Assembly: GCA_963844625.1 (NCBI GenBank)
Contig: CAWJPF010000027.1
Span: 13,574 to 77,573 of the forward strand
Length of the DNA stretch: 64,000 nt
Direction: 5' to 3'
Origin: Palsa-504 sp963844625
Lineage (GTDB): Bacteria > Actinomycetota > Actinomycetes > Streptosporangiales > Streptosporangiaceae
The notes below the pieces were generated by a model that was not told the origin of the DNA, made no database searches, and worked only from the letters and a program-made list of their open reading frames with translations. Below, piece after piece: positions 34,263 through 43,506 of this stretch (position 1 is its first letter; every line of letters starts with the position of its first letter). A program made the translations under genes and the position numbers.

Positions 34263-35528
34263 TCATCCCCCGCCGGGCTCACCCGGATCTTCGTCGGACC
34301 CGGTGAGCGCGGGAAAGACATCGGTCGCGGCCAGGTCCCACAGCGAGCTGAACCCGGGGGCGGGCGCCGCAGGCGCCGCGTAATCACCCGGAACCGGCGC
34401 GGCGGCGAAATCCAGGCCCCGCTGGGTGGCGGCCGGCTGACTCGGGAAGGCCGGCTGACTCGGGGCGGCTGGGGCCGGGAAGCCGGGCAACTCGGCGAAG
34501 TCCGGGATGGTGGCCGGCCCGTCGGGGTCTGCGACGGCGGGCCGCGTCGCCATGTCGCCCGGCACCCGGAGGCCCGGGCCATTCCGCGGCGAGAACAACC
34601 TGGTCGGGGCCATCGGGAGCGGGACCGAGCCGATCGTGCGCTCGGGTTCGGGGGCGGGCGCCCAGGGCGGTGCCCCCGGACCGGAAGCCCTGGCCCGCCT
34701 GGTGGCCGAGGCGGCCTTCGGTACCGGGGTCATGGCCGGACCGAACGACCGAGGCGAGGAAGTCGCGATCTCGCCCAAGCTGCCCCCCTGCCAGCCTCCA
34801 GGCGCCGGCCACCCGCCCGCGGCAGGCGCAGCGGGCGCAGCGGGCACGACAGGCGGGACCATCTGGGGCCGGACCGCCGGGCCGGGACTGACCGCCGCGC
34901 CAGGGCCGGCCGCCGGGCTGGAGCCGTCCGTAAAGCTGGAGCCGCCCGTAAAGCTCGGGTTGACCGCACGGCCGGGGCCGGCCGCGTGGCTGGGCTTGAC
35001 CGCTTCCGGGGCGGCCTGCCGGGCTGGCCCGGGCACGCCGTCGGGTCTGCGGTGCGTGTGCGATCCCCGGGACCTGGCCCGGGCGGGATCGGCCGCCGCC
35101 CGCCTGCGCCGGGAGGTCATGACGAGCAGCAGCACGACGAGCAGCAAGATGAGCACGCCCAGGACGGCCACGACGTCGCGGACCAGCGACCCGGCCAGCG
35201 TGCTGGCGCCGGCCCGGTCCGCAGCCGCCGGGCGGGCCCGCCCGGCTGGGCTGATGACGGCGGTCAGGTCGACGGTGCGGGCCGCGTCCACGGCGCCGCG
35301 CCCGGTCCCCGGGGCCGCCGCGGGGGTCCCCGGGGCCGCCGCGCTCGGCCGGGCCTGGGGCACGTGCAAGTCCGCCAGCCGCCACTCCTGGGCGCGGACA
35401 GCGCTAGGCGCCGCCACGCCGGTAGCACCGAGGGCAGGCGTGGTCCCGGGGACCGCGGTAACGGCGATTACCGCAGCTAGTCCTGAGGCCAACGGCACCA
35501 GGGTGCTGCGGAGCGATCGATGTGACAC
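34263..35528 (-). CDS. Single-pass membrane protein with long Pro/Ala-rich cytoplasmic tail
   Basis: The 421-residue protein has a signal peptide (STLVPLASGLAAVIAVTAV, cleavage likely after TPALGA), a short external part, one membrane helix (VVAVLGVLILLLVVLLLVM, about 118-136), then SRRRR and a ~280-residue low-complexity tail rich in Pro, Ala and Gly. The tail shows short internal repeats (SFTGGSSFTDGSS; FPSQP). I recognise no family. It is encoded 90 bases upstream of the propeller gene on the same strand, so the two may be one envelope-associated operon. Composition bias makes the exact extent less certain. Confidence 0.6.
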   Translation of the reverse strand: MSHRSLRSTLVPLASGLAAVIAVTAVPGTTPALGATGVAAPSAVRAQEWRLADLHVPQARPSAAAPGTPAAAPGTGRGAVDAARTVDLTAVISPAGRARPAAADRAGASTLAGSLVRDVVAVLGVLILLLVVLLLVMTSRRRRAAADPARARSRGSHTHRRPDGVPGPARQAAPEAVKPSHAAGPGRAVNPSFTGGSSFTDGSSPAAGPGAAVSPGPAVRPQMVPPVVPAAPAAPAAGGWPAPGGWQGGSLGEIATSSPRSFGPAMTPVPKAASATRRARASGPGAPPWAPAPEPERTIGSVPLPMAPTRLFSPRNGPGLRVPGDMATRPAVADPDGPATIPDFAELPGFPAPAAPSQPAFPSQPAATQRGLDFAAAPVPGDYAAPAAPAPGFSSLWDLAATDVFPALTGSDEDPGEPGGG

Positions 35529-35809
35529 TTGAGCAGTTTTCCTCCGAGGCGGCCGGGCCGAGCTGGCCTGCGGCCGTGATGTTCCCCCGGCCTATGCCAT
35601 CGTGCCACGCGCCCGGCCGGCGTGGAATGCGCCTGAGTCGAATAGTTATGGATCGGCGAATAGTTAGGCACCGCTAGCTATGGCACGCGGTGACGAAGCC
35701 GTCGTCGAGCCCGTAGTCGGTGCGGAAGCTGAGGTAACGAAAACGGGTCACGAACGGTGAGCGTATGTCGGGTACGGTCAGCAATAACCGGGTCAGGGAG
35801 GAGGCGCGC

Positions 35810-36055
35810 ATGACCGAGCTGTCCGAGCGGGACATGCGGATCCTGGCGTTCGAGCGCCGCGGCTGGCGCTCGCCCGGAGTGAAGGAGCAGGCCATCGCGG
35901 AGGTGCTCGACATGCCGGCCACCCGGTACTACCAGCTGCTGAACGAGCTGATCGACCGCCCGGAGGCGCTCGCGTTCGACCCGGTGCTGGTCAAGCGGCT
36001 GAGGGCGCAGCGGGCCCGGCGCCAGCGGATGCGCTCGCCGCGGCGGTCCGGGTGA
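35810..36055 (+). CDS. DUF3263 family protein
   Basis: The 81-residue protein starts MTELSERDMRILAFERRGW and continues VKEQAIAEVLDMPATRYYQLLNELIDRPEAL, the DUF3263 pattern. It looks like a small helix-turn-helix protein (VLDMPATRYYQLLNEL). The ATG at 35810 follows AGGGAGGAGG; an upstream in-frame GTG-type start at 35765 lacks that support. The stop overlaps the otsB start (GTGA). Such genes commonly neighbour otsB or lytR-type genes in actinomycetes. DNA binding is plausible but unproven. The 280 bases upstream, back to 35529, hold only intergenic sequence. Confidence 0.85.
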   Translation: MTELSERDMRILAFERRGWRSPGVKEQAIAEVLDMPATRYYQLLNELIDRPEALAFDPVLVKRLRAQRARRQRMRSPRRSG

Positions 36056-36876
36056 CGCCGGCGACGCCCGAGGGCCAGGCCGGCCTCGACGCGCTGCTCG
36101 CGGCCCCGCAGGACGCGCTCGTCGCCGCCGACTTCGACGGCACGCTGTCGCCGATCGTGGATCGCCCGGACCAGGCCCGCGCCCACCCCGGCGCCGTCCC
36201 CGCCCTGACCGCCATGGCCGCGGCCGTCGGCACGGTCGCGGTCATCACCGGCCGGCCCCCGGCGGACGCGGTGCGCCTGGGTGGCCTGCAGGCCGTGCCC
36301 GGCCTCATCGTGCTCGGCCATTATGGCTGGCAGCGCTGGCAGGACGGCCGGCTCACCGCCCCCGCTTCGCCGCCCGCGGTCGAGGCCGCCCGGATCGCGC
36401 TGCCCGGCCTGCTCGCCGAGGCGGGCGCGCCGGACGGCACCTGGATCGAGGACAAGACGCACGCGCTGGCCGTGCACACCCGCCGCGCGGCCGATCCGGA
36501 CGCCGCGCTGCGCCGGCTCAGCGGTCCGCTCGGCGCGCTGGCCGGGCTGGGCCTGGCCGCGGAGCCCGGCCGGTTCGTCATCGAGTTGCGCCCGCCCGGC
36601 GTCGACAAGGGCACCGCGCTGACCGGCCTGGTCCGGGAGCGGGCGGCCCGTTCGGTCCTGTTCTGCGGCGATGACCTCGGTGACCTGCCGGCCTTCGCCG
36701 CCGTCCGGGCGCTGCGCGCGGACGGCATCCCCGGCTGCGCGGTGGCCAGCGCCAGCCCCGAATCGCCGCAGGTCGCGGCAACGGCTGACCTGGTGGTAGA
36801 CGGCCCGCAAGGCGTCGTGGCCCTGCTGGCCGCGCTCGCGGCTGAGCTCGGGCGCGCAGGACGGTCCGTTCCGTAA
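36052..36876 (+). CDS. otsB: Trehalose-6-phosphate phosphatase
   Basis: The 274-residue HAD-family enzyme has motif I ALVAADFDGTLSPIVDRP (nucleophile Asp), motif II VAVITGRPP, a cap region with GHYGWQRWQDG and EDKTHALAVHTRR, the Lys motif PPGVDKGTAL and the acidic motif FCGDDLGDLPAF. It removes phosphate from trehalose 6-phosphate in the last step of the OtsAB pathway for stress protection. The GTG start is coupled to the DUF3263 stop. It converges with otsA, with only 49 bases between the two. Confidence 0.93.
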   Translation: MTPATPEGQAGLDALLAAPQDALVAADFDGTLSPIVDRPDQARAHPGAVPALTAMAAAVGTVAVITGRPPADAVRLGGLQAVPGLIVLGHYGWQRWQDGRLTAPASPPAVEAARIALPGLLAEAGAPDGTWIEDKTHALAVHTRRAADPDAALRRLSGPLGALAGLGLAAEPGRFVIELRPPGVDKGTALTGLVRERAARSVLFCGDDLGDLPAFAAVRALRADGIPGCAVASASPESPQVAATADLVVDGPQGVVALLAALAAELGRAGRSVP

Positions 36877-36925
36877 AAAATCTTTTTGGGCCGAACGGTC
36901 CTACCTGCCTGCCCATAGACCCTTG

Positions 36926-38387
36926 CTACGCTCCCAGCGAAGCGAGCTGGTCGCCCAGCCAGCGCGCCGGGCAGGCCGCCTCGGCGGCGGCCGCGAGCCT
37001 GGCGCTGCGGCGCTGCCGCTCGGCCTCGGGCATGCTCAGTGCCTGGTGCAGCGCGTCCGCGGTCTCGCTGATGTCGTAGGGGTTGACCAGCAGCGCGTCG
37101 GCGGCCAGGATCGCGGCGGCGCCCGCCTCCTGGGACAGGACCAGCGCGCAGCCGCGTTCGGACAGCACCGGGCCCTCCTGCGCGACCAGGTTCATGCCGT
37201 CCCGCAGCGGGTTCACCACCAGCACGTCGGCGACCGCGCAGGCCGCCAGCGACCGGGGATAGTCGTCCTTGACCTCGAGGATCAGCGGGTTCCACTCCGC
37301 CGTGCCGAACTCCGTGGCGATCTCCGCCGCGAGCCGCTCCACCCGGTCGGTGTAGGCGCGGTACTCGGGCAGCGCCGACCGGGACGGGTAGGCGAAGGCC
37401 AGGTGCACGACGCGGCCCCGCCACTGCGGCCGGGTGGCCAGCAGTTCGCGGTAGGCGGCCAGGCCGCGCAGGATGTTCTTGGACAGCTCGGTCCGGTCCA
37501 CCCGGACGATCAGCTGCCTGCCCCCGGCGGCCTGGCCGAGCGCGCCGACGTGGGCCCGTACGTCCTGCTCGCGCGCCCGGGCGCGCAGCGCGGGCGCGTC
37601 CACGCCGAGCGGGTGCACGGCCACCTCGGTCACGTGCCCCCGGTAGCGGACCCGCCCGACCGCGCCGTTGCCGTCGCCCGTCCGGTCCACCTCAGCGCCG
37701 AGGATCACCTCGCAGCAATCCAGGAACGCCGCGGCCCATCGCCGGGCGTGAAAGCCGGCCTGGTCCGCGCCGAGAATGCCGTCAAGCAGCGCCCGGCCCA
37801 CCTGGTCGGGCAGCAGCCGGTAGTAGTCGGGCGGCGCCCACGGGCGTGTGATGGAAGTGCCCGATGCCGGTGTCGCGGGCGGCCTCGCCGAGCCGGTCCC
37901 GCAGCAGCCGCGGGGCCAGGCTGAGGTGATAGTCCTGGATCAGGACCCGCACGCCGGCTCGCGCTTCGGCGGCCAGGGCATCGGCGAAAGCCTCGTTGTA
38001 GGCCTGGTAGCACGCCCAGTCGCCCTGGAACGGGCGGCCGAACTTCGGCTGGGTCGGCGTGTCGAACAGCAGGTGGTGCAGGAACCACAGGATCGAGTTG
38101 GCCACGTTGTTGTACGCGCGGTCGAAGACCTCGGGCGCGATGTCGAGCATCCGCACCGGCACGCCGTCCTGGTCCTGGGTCCCCGGCCGGCGCGCGGCCG
38201 CGCGGTCCGCGTCGCTGAGCGCGGCGCAGATCCAGGTCACGTCGGCCTCGGGCGCGACGGCTGCCAGCCCCGAGATCACCCCGGCGATCATGCCGCCGCC
38301 GCCGCGCTTCCCGGTCAGCGAGCCGTCGGCGCCGAACTGGTAGGAAACCGGACCGCGGTTGGACGCCACCAGCACGCGTTGCTTCAT
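36926..38387 (-). pseudogene. otsA: Trehalose-6-phosphate synthase, interrupted by a one-base insertion
   Basis: The first frame (ATG 38387) gives MKQRVLVASNRGPVSYQF to GIGHFHHTP, including KRGGGGMIAG (UDP-glucose loop) and VLIQDYHLSLAP. The second frame resumes WAPPDYYRLLPDQVGRALLD and continues through RVDRTELSKNI, NPLRDGMNLVAQE and CPARWLGDQLA. The frames join around 37841-37844, where TP and WAPP should be contiguous; one base too many in CACGGG breaks the gene. OtsA makes trehalose 6-phosphate from a nucleotide sugar and glucose 6-phosphate. All conserved blocks are otherwise present. Confidence 0.9.
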
Positions 38388-38494
38388 ACCGAGGCAGGCT
38401 ACCGGGAGGTAGGAGGAGTCATGGCCACATCCCCATGCTGACCGGTTAGTGCGTCTGAGGTACGCTTATCCCGTTTGAACACAACTGAATAACG

Positions 38495-38632
38495 CTCATC
38501 CAGAGGGGTGGAGGGATCGGCCCTGCGAAGCCCCGGCAACCTAGCGCGCAAGCATGCCCGTCGTAAATGGCGAGGCGCGTGACATGGTGCCAACTCCGGC
38601 CCGCGGTCAGGGTGACCGCTGGGAAAGATGGG
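38495..38632 (+). promoter_or_regulatory. SAM-I (S-box) riboswitch
   Basis: The leader shows the SAM-I core in order: CTCATC (P1 left, 38495-38500), AGGGGTGGAGGGATCGGCCC, GAAGCCCCGGCAACC, then GGTGCCAACTCCGGCC, and GATGGG (P1 right, 38627-38632) pairing with the start. The right P1 strand abuts the purine-rich GGAAGGGAA near the ribosome site. SAM binding would therefore be expected to block translation or transcription of the threonine synthase family gene. Confidence 0.92.
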
Positions 38633-38649
38633 AAGGGAATTCCTCGCCG

Positions 38650-39903
38650 GTGACCACAGAAACGACACGCACATCTTCTTCCGGCTTCGGTTATGCCACC
38701 GGATTGTCCTGCCGCGAGTGCGGCCGCACCTACCCGCTCGGCCCGCACTACGCCTGCGAGGAGTGCTTCGGGCCGCTGGAGGTCGGCTACGACTACCCGG
38801 CGCTGACCCGGGCGGACATCGAGGCCGGCCCGCCGAACATGTGGCGGTACGCGCCGCTGCTGCCGGTGCCGGCCGACATCGCGGCCCGGCCGACGACCGA
38901 GCCCGGCTACACCAGGCTGATCCGCGCCGACAACCTCGCGCACGCGCTCGGCATGCGCCGGCTGTGGATCAAGGACGACCGCGGCAACCCGACCCACTCG
39001 TTCAAGGACCGGGTGGTCGCGGTGGCGCTGGCCGCCGCCACCGAGATGGGCTTCAAGGTGCTGGCCTGCCCGTCGACCGGCAACCTGGCCAACGCGGTCG
39101 CCGCGGCCGCGGCGCGGGCCGGCATCCGCTCGGTGGTGCTCGTGCCCGCCGACCTCGAGCTGCAGAAGATCATCACGACCGCGGTCTACGGCGGCACGTT
39201 CGTCACCGTGGACGGTACTTACGACGACGTGAACCGGCTCGCCTCCGAGCTGGCGGGCGAGCACCTGGACTGGGCGTTCGTCAACGTGAACGTGCGGCCC
39301 TACTACGCCGAGGGATCCAAGACGCTCGGCTTCGAGATCGCCGAGCAGCTCGGCTGGCGGCTGCCCGAGCAGGTGGTGGTGCCGATCGCCTCCGGCGCGC
39401 AGCTGGTGAAGGTGGACAAGGGCTTCAGCGAACTCGTTTCGCTCGGCCTGGTCGAGGCGGCTCCCTGGCGGGTGTTCGGCGCCCAGGCGACGGGATGCTC
39501 GCCGGTGTCCGCGGCCTTCGCCGCCGGGTACGACGTGGTTCGCCCGGTGCGGCCGGACACCATCGCCAAGTCGCTGGCCATCGGCAACCCGGCCGACGGG
39601 CCGTACGTGCTTGACGTGGTGCGGCGCACCGGCGGTTCGATCGCCGACGTCAGCGACGAGGAGGTCGTCGACTCCATCCGGCTGCTGGCCGGCTGCGAGG
39701 GCATCTTCGGCGAGACCGCGGGCGGCGTCACCCTGGGCGTGCTGCGCAAGCTGCTCGCCGCCGGGCAGCTCGACCCCGAGGCGGAGACCGTGATCATCAA
39801 CTCGGGCGACGGGCTGAAGACCCTCGACGCGGTCGTCCCGGCGATGGACCTGCCCGTCCCGATCAGGCCGACCCTCGAGGCGTTCCAGGAGGCAGTGCTG
39901 TGA
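38650..39903 (+). CDS. thrC: Threonine synthase family PLP enzyme (possibly O-phosphohomoserine-dependent homocysteine synthase)
   Basis: The 417-residue protein has an N-terminal zinc-ribbon-like part (CRECGRTYPLGPHYACEEC). The fold type II PLP core has DRGNPTHSFKDRVVAVAL (Schiff-base Lys), ACPSTGNLANAVAAAAAR, VPIASGAQLVKVDKG and FGETAGGVTLGVLR. Family members convert O-phosphohomoserine to threonine. The GTG at 38650 is the first start after the riboswitch. Two facts argue for sulfur metabolism: the SAM-I riboswitch upstream and a coupled MoaD-like sulfur carrier (GTGA overlap). I recall threonine-synthase homologues in Streptomyces that use such a carrier to make homocysteine. Which reaction this enzyme performs cannot be decided from sequence alone. 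Confidence 0.9.
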   Translation: MTTETTRTSSSGFGYATGLSCRECGRTYPLGPHYACEECFGPLEVGYDYPALTRADIEAGPPNMWRYAPLLPVPADIAARPTTEPGYTRLIRADNLAHALGMRRLWIKDDRGNPTHSFKDRVVAVALAAATEMGFKVLACPSTGNLANAVAAAAARAGIRSVVLVPADLELQKIITTAVYGGTFVTVDGTYDDVNRLASELAGEHLDWAFVNVNVRPYYAEGSKTLGFEIAEQLGWRLPEQVVVPIASGAQLVKVDKGFSELVSLGLVEAAPWRVFGAQATGCSPVSAAFAAGYDVVRPVRPDTIAKSLAIGNPADGPYVLDVVRRTGGSIADVSDEEVVDSIRLLAGCEGIFGETAGGVTLGVLRKLLAAGQLDPEAETVIINSGDGLKTLDAVVPAMDLPVPIRPTLEAFQEAVL

Positions 39904-40229
39904 CCGTGCAGGTTCGCATCCCCACCATCCTGCGGTCCTACACCGGCGGCGCGGCGGAGGTGCCCGCCTCGGCCGGGACCCTCCGCGAGGTCATCGTCGG
40001 CCTGGAGGCCGCCTACCCGGGCCTGGGCGGCCGGATCATCGATGACGGCGGCAACCTGCGCCGGTTCGTCAACGTGTACGTGGGTGACGAAGACGTCCGG
40101 TTCGCACAGGGGCTGGACACCCCGGTGGCGGCGGGATCGCGGGTTTCTGTGATCCCCGCGGTGGCGGGCGGCGCTCTCGGCGCTCGCGGCGCTCTCGGTC
40201 CTGAAGCCGGTATTGGCCAGATGGCGTGA
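39900..40229 (+). CDS. MoaD/ThiS family sulfur-carrier protein with C-terminal extension
   Basis: The 109-residue ubiquitin-like protein (VQVRIPTILRSYTGGAAEV; TLREVIVGLEAAYPGLGGRI; FVNVYVGDEDVRF) reaches the family's usual end SVIPAVAGG near residue 91. It then continues for 18 more residues (ALGARGALGPEAG and on). Carriers of this type, such as CysO, carry a thiocarboxylate on the terminal Gly-Gly. Here a protease, for example a JAMM enzyme, would have to trim the tail first. It is translationally coupled to the PLP enzyme gene. The riboswitch upstream supports a role in cysteine or homocysteine formation. Confidence 0.88.
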   Translation: MTVQVRIPTILRSYTGGAAEVPASAGTLREVIVGLEAAYPGLGGRIIDDGGNLRRFVNVYVGDEDVRFAQGLDTPVAAGSRVSVIPAVAGGALGARGALGPEAGIGQMA

Positions 40230-40410
40230 TTGGTGGGTAAGTGGCGTCAGCCGCGCTCGGCACAAGGTAAGGTCAATTCCGGTCGCCGTCTGACGGGGAC
40301 GGGGTTTGTGCCTTATGCACGTAGCCGTTCTCACCGGGTCGCGATCGACGGGCTCCGCGGTTGCAAGGGGCGGAGCCCGAGGCCCGAGCGCAGTTAGGGA
40401 GTTGTTTGGA

Positions 40411-40614
40411 ATGGCTCAGGGCACCGTCAAGTGGTTTAACCCGGACAAGGGATACGGCTTCATCGCCGTCGACGGTGGCAAGGACGTCTTTGTCCACTTC
40501 TCAGCGATCCAGTCAGATGGCTATCGCACCCTCGAAGAGGGACAAAGGGTCGAGTTCGAGATCACGCAAAGCGACCGGGGCGCGCAGGCCGATAAGGTGC
40601 ACGTGGTCTCGTAG
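40411..40614 (+). CDS. Cold shock protein (CspA family)
   Basis: The 67-residue single cold-shock domain reads MAQGTVKWFNPDKGYGFIAV, with the RNA-binding motifs KGYGFI and DVFVHFSAI and ending DKVHVVS. It binds single-stranded RNA and DNA as a chaperone. The start is ATG at 40411. The leader after 40230 is about 180 bases long, GC-rich and without a gene; long structured leaders are common for csp genes. A strong terminator follows at 40666. Confidence 0.95.
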   Translation: MAQGTVKWFNPDKGYGFIAVDGGKDVFVHFSAIQSDGYRTLEEGQRVEFEITQSDRGAQADKVHVVS

Positions 40615-40665
40615 CTTCGCTCGTGGTCCCGGCTTGGCGTGGGGCCACGGTTTTGCCAGATTCAC

Positions 40666-40725
40666 CTGATCGGCCCGGCCCGGCCGGCCCGGCCCGGCCT
40701 TTTGAGGGCCGGGCCGATCAGTTTT
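40666..40725 (+). terminator. Terminator after the cold-shock gene
   Basis: CTGATCGGCCCGGCC (40666-40680) pairs exactly with GGCCGGGCCGATCAG (40707-40721), followed by TTTT. The 26-base loop itself is a CGGCC-rich stretch. Confidence 0.88.
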
Positions 40726-40835
40726 ACTCCCCGTCTCCATGGCGGCGCGCGTCACCCGGCGGGCGCCAGCCTGCCCCCGGGGCGACGGCCTGCCTGGCCT
40801 CTGCGTGCCCTCTTCCTGGGTCTTTACCCCTGGCG

Positions 40836-40862
40836 TTTGCACTCTCCCTATGAGAGTGCTAA
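40836..40862 (+). promoter_or_regulatory. CIRCE element 1 (HrcA operator)
   Basis: TTTGCACTC, nine bases, GAGTGCTAA: a near-consensus CIRCE upstream of groEL. One base in the left arm differs from TTAGCACTC. Confidence 0.9.
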
Positions 40863-40870
40863 ACATGAAC

Positions 40871-40897
40871 CTGGCACTCTCCTTATGCGAGTGCCAG
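40871..40897 (+). promoter_or_regulatory. CIRCE element 2 (HrcA operator)
   Basis: CTGGCACTC, nine bases, GAGTGCCAG: a perfectly symmetric variant of CIRCE, eight bases after the first. HrcA binding here would block the groEL promoter at normal temperature. Confidence 0.88.
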
Positions 40898-41017
40898 CAT
40901 GATGGCGGAATCGAGCGATGAGGCACGGCTTCGCGGCAGGAAGGGACTGTCCGCGGGAGTGCCGTCCGTCGCGGGCGTCGGCTCGATCCGCGCGTACGCC
41001 ACGGAGGACTGGAGCCT

Positions 41018-42643
<1,626 letters not shown>

Positions 42644-42680
42644 TCGTCCGAAGTCTCGGTCTTCAAGCAGTAAGTTCCAC

Positions 42681-42720
42681 CCAGGCGGCCCGGGGTTTCC
42701 CCGGGCCGCCTGGCCTTTTC
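42681..42720 (+). terminator. groEL terminator
   Basis: CCAGGCGGCCCGGGG and its exact complement flank a TTT loop, followed by CCTTTTC. It lies 38 bases after the groEL stop. Confidence 0.88.
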
Positions 42721-42780
42721 GGCCGGCCTGGCCTTTTCGCGGCCGGCCTGGCCTTTTCGCGGGCCGCCTGGCCTTTTCGC
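42721..42780 (+). repeat. Three tandem 20-bp copies of the terminator tail
   Basis: GGCCGGCCTGGCCTTTTCGC occurs twice exactly (42721-42740, 42741-42760), with a third slightly changed copy to 42780. The copies repeat the right arm and T-tract of the groEL terminator. The rest of the gap to 43079 holds no other feature that I can support. Confidence 0.8.
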
Positions 42781-43078
42781 GGGCGGTGCGCGTTGCGGCG
42801 CGTCGCTCGCCATGGCCCTGTCTCGTTTACCCCGATGATCCCGGTGATCCCGGTAAACCCCTCGGTCCCTCCCATCTCGGGTCCCGTGGCTGGCGCGAAC
42901 TCCGAACCGGGGCCGCGGGATACTCTTCGCGCCGGACTGACGTGCGGTTACCCCAAGCCGGCCATTAACGAAGCTGCGGTACGGCGTCCCGGACCGATAG
43001 CCTTGGAAGTGCCCATAGCATCCTGTCGGTCGCCCGATCGCTGGTTGTTGTTAGTTCTCTTCAACGTGAGGTCAGCGC

Positions 43079-43468
43079 GTGCCTACCGGCAAGGTCAAGT
43101 GGTACGACTCCGACAAGGGGTATGGCTTCCTCGCCCGCGATGACGGCGGTGAGGTCTTCGTGCATTCATCGGCGCTGCCCGCGGGGACAACCGCGCTGCG
43201 GCAGGGGCAGCGGGTGGAGTTCGGGGTCGCCGAAGGACGCAGGGGAGCGCAAGCCCTCCAGGTCAGGATCCTTGAGCCGCCGCCCACCGTCACCGTCGCC
43301 AAGCAGCCCCGTAAGACGCCGGACGAGATGGTCGTAATCGTCGAGGACCTGATCAAGCTGCTCGACGACACCTCGACGACCTACCGCCGCGGCAAGCCGC
43401 TAGACGCCAAGGAGGCGAAGAAGGTGGCCGCGGTCCTGCGCGGGGTGGCCGACGACATCGAGCCCTGA
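43079..43468 (+). CDS. Cold-shock domain protein with C-terminal extension
   Basis: The 129-residue protein has a cold-shock domain at the N-terminus (MPTGKVKWYDSDKGYGFLAR, EVFVHSSALPAG) that diverges from the canonical form. A ~60-residue helical tail follows (KTPDEMVVIVEDLIKLLDDT, KEAKKVAAVLRGVADDIEP). This two-part form is common in actinobacteria. The tail's role is unknown, but it may mediate protein contacts. The GTG start follows TGAGGT. A palindromic terminator separates it from the convergent MFS gene. Confidence 0.9.
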   Translation: MPTGKVKWYDSDKGYGFLARDDGGEVFVHSSALPAGTTALRQGQRVEFGVAEGRRGAQALQVRILEPPPTVTVAKQPRKTPDEMVVIVEDLIKLLDDTSTTYRRGKPLDAKEAKKVAAVLRGVADDIEP

Positions 43469-43479
43469 GCGCTAGGGCC

Positions 43480-43503
43480 CTGTCCCGTAGATCTACGGGA
43501 CAG
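43480..43503. terminator. Bidirectional palindromic terminator
   Basis: CTGTCCCGTAGA is followed directly by its exact complement, forming a perfect 24-bp palindrome between the convergent cold-shock and MFS genes. Confidence 0.75.
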
Positions 43504-43506
43504 ACC

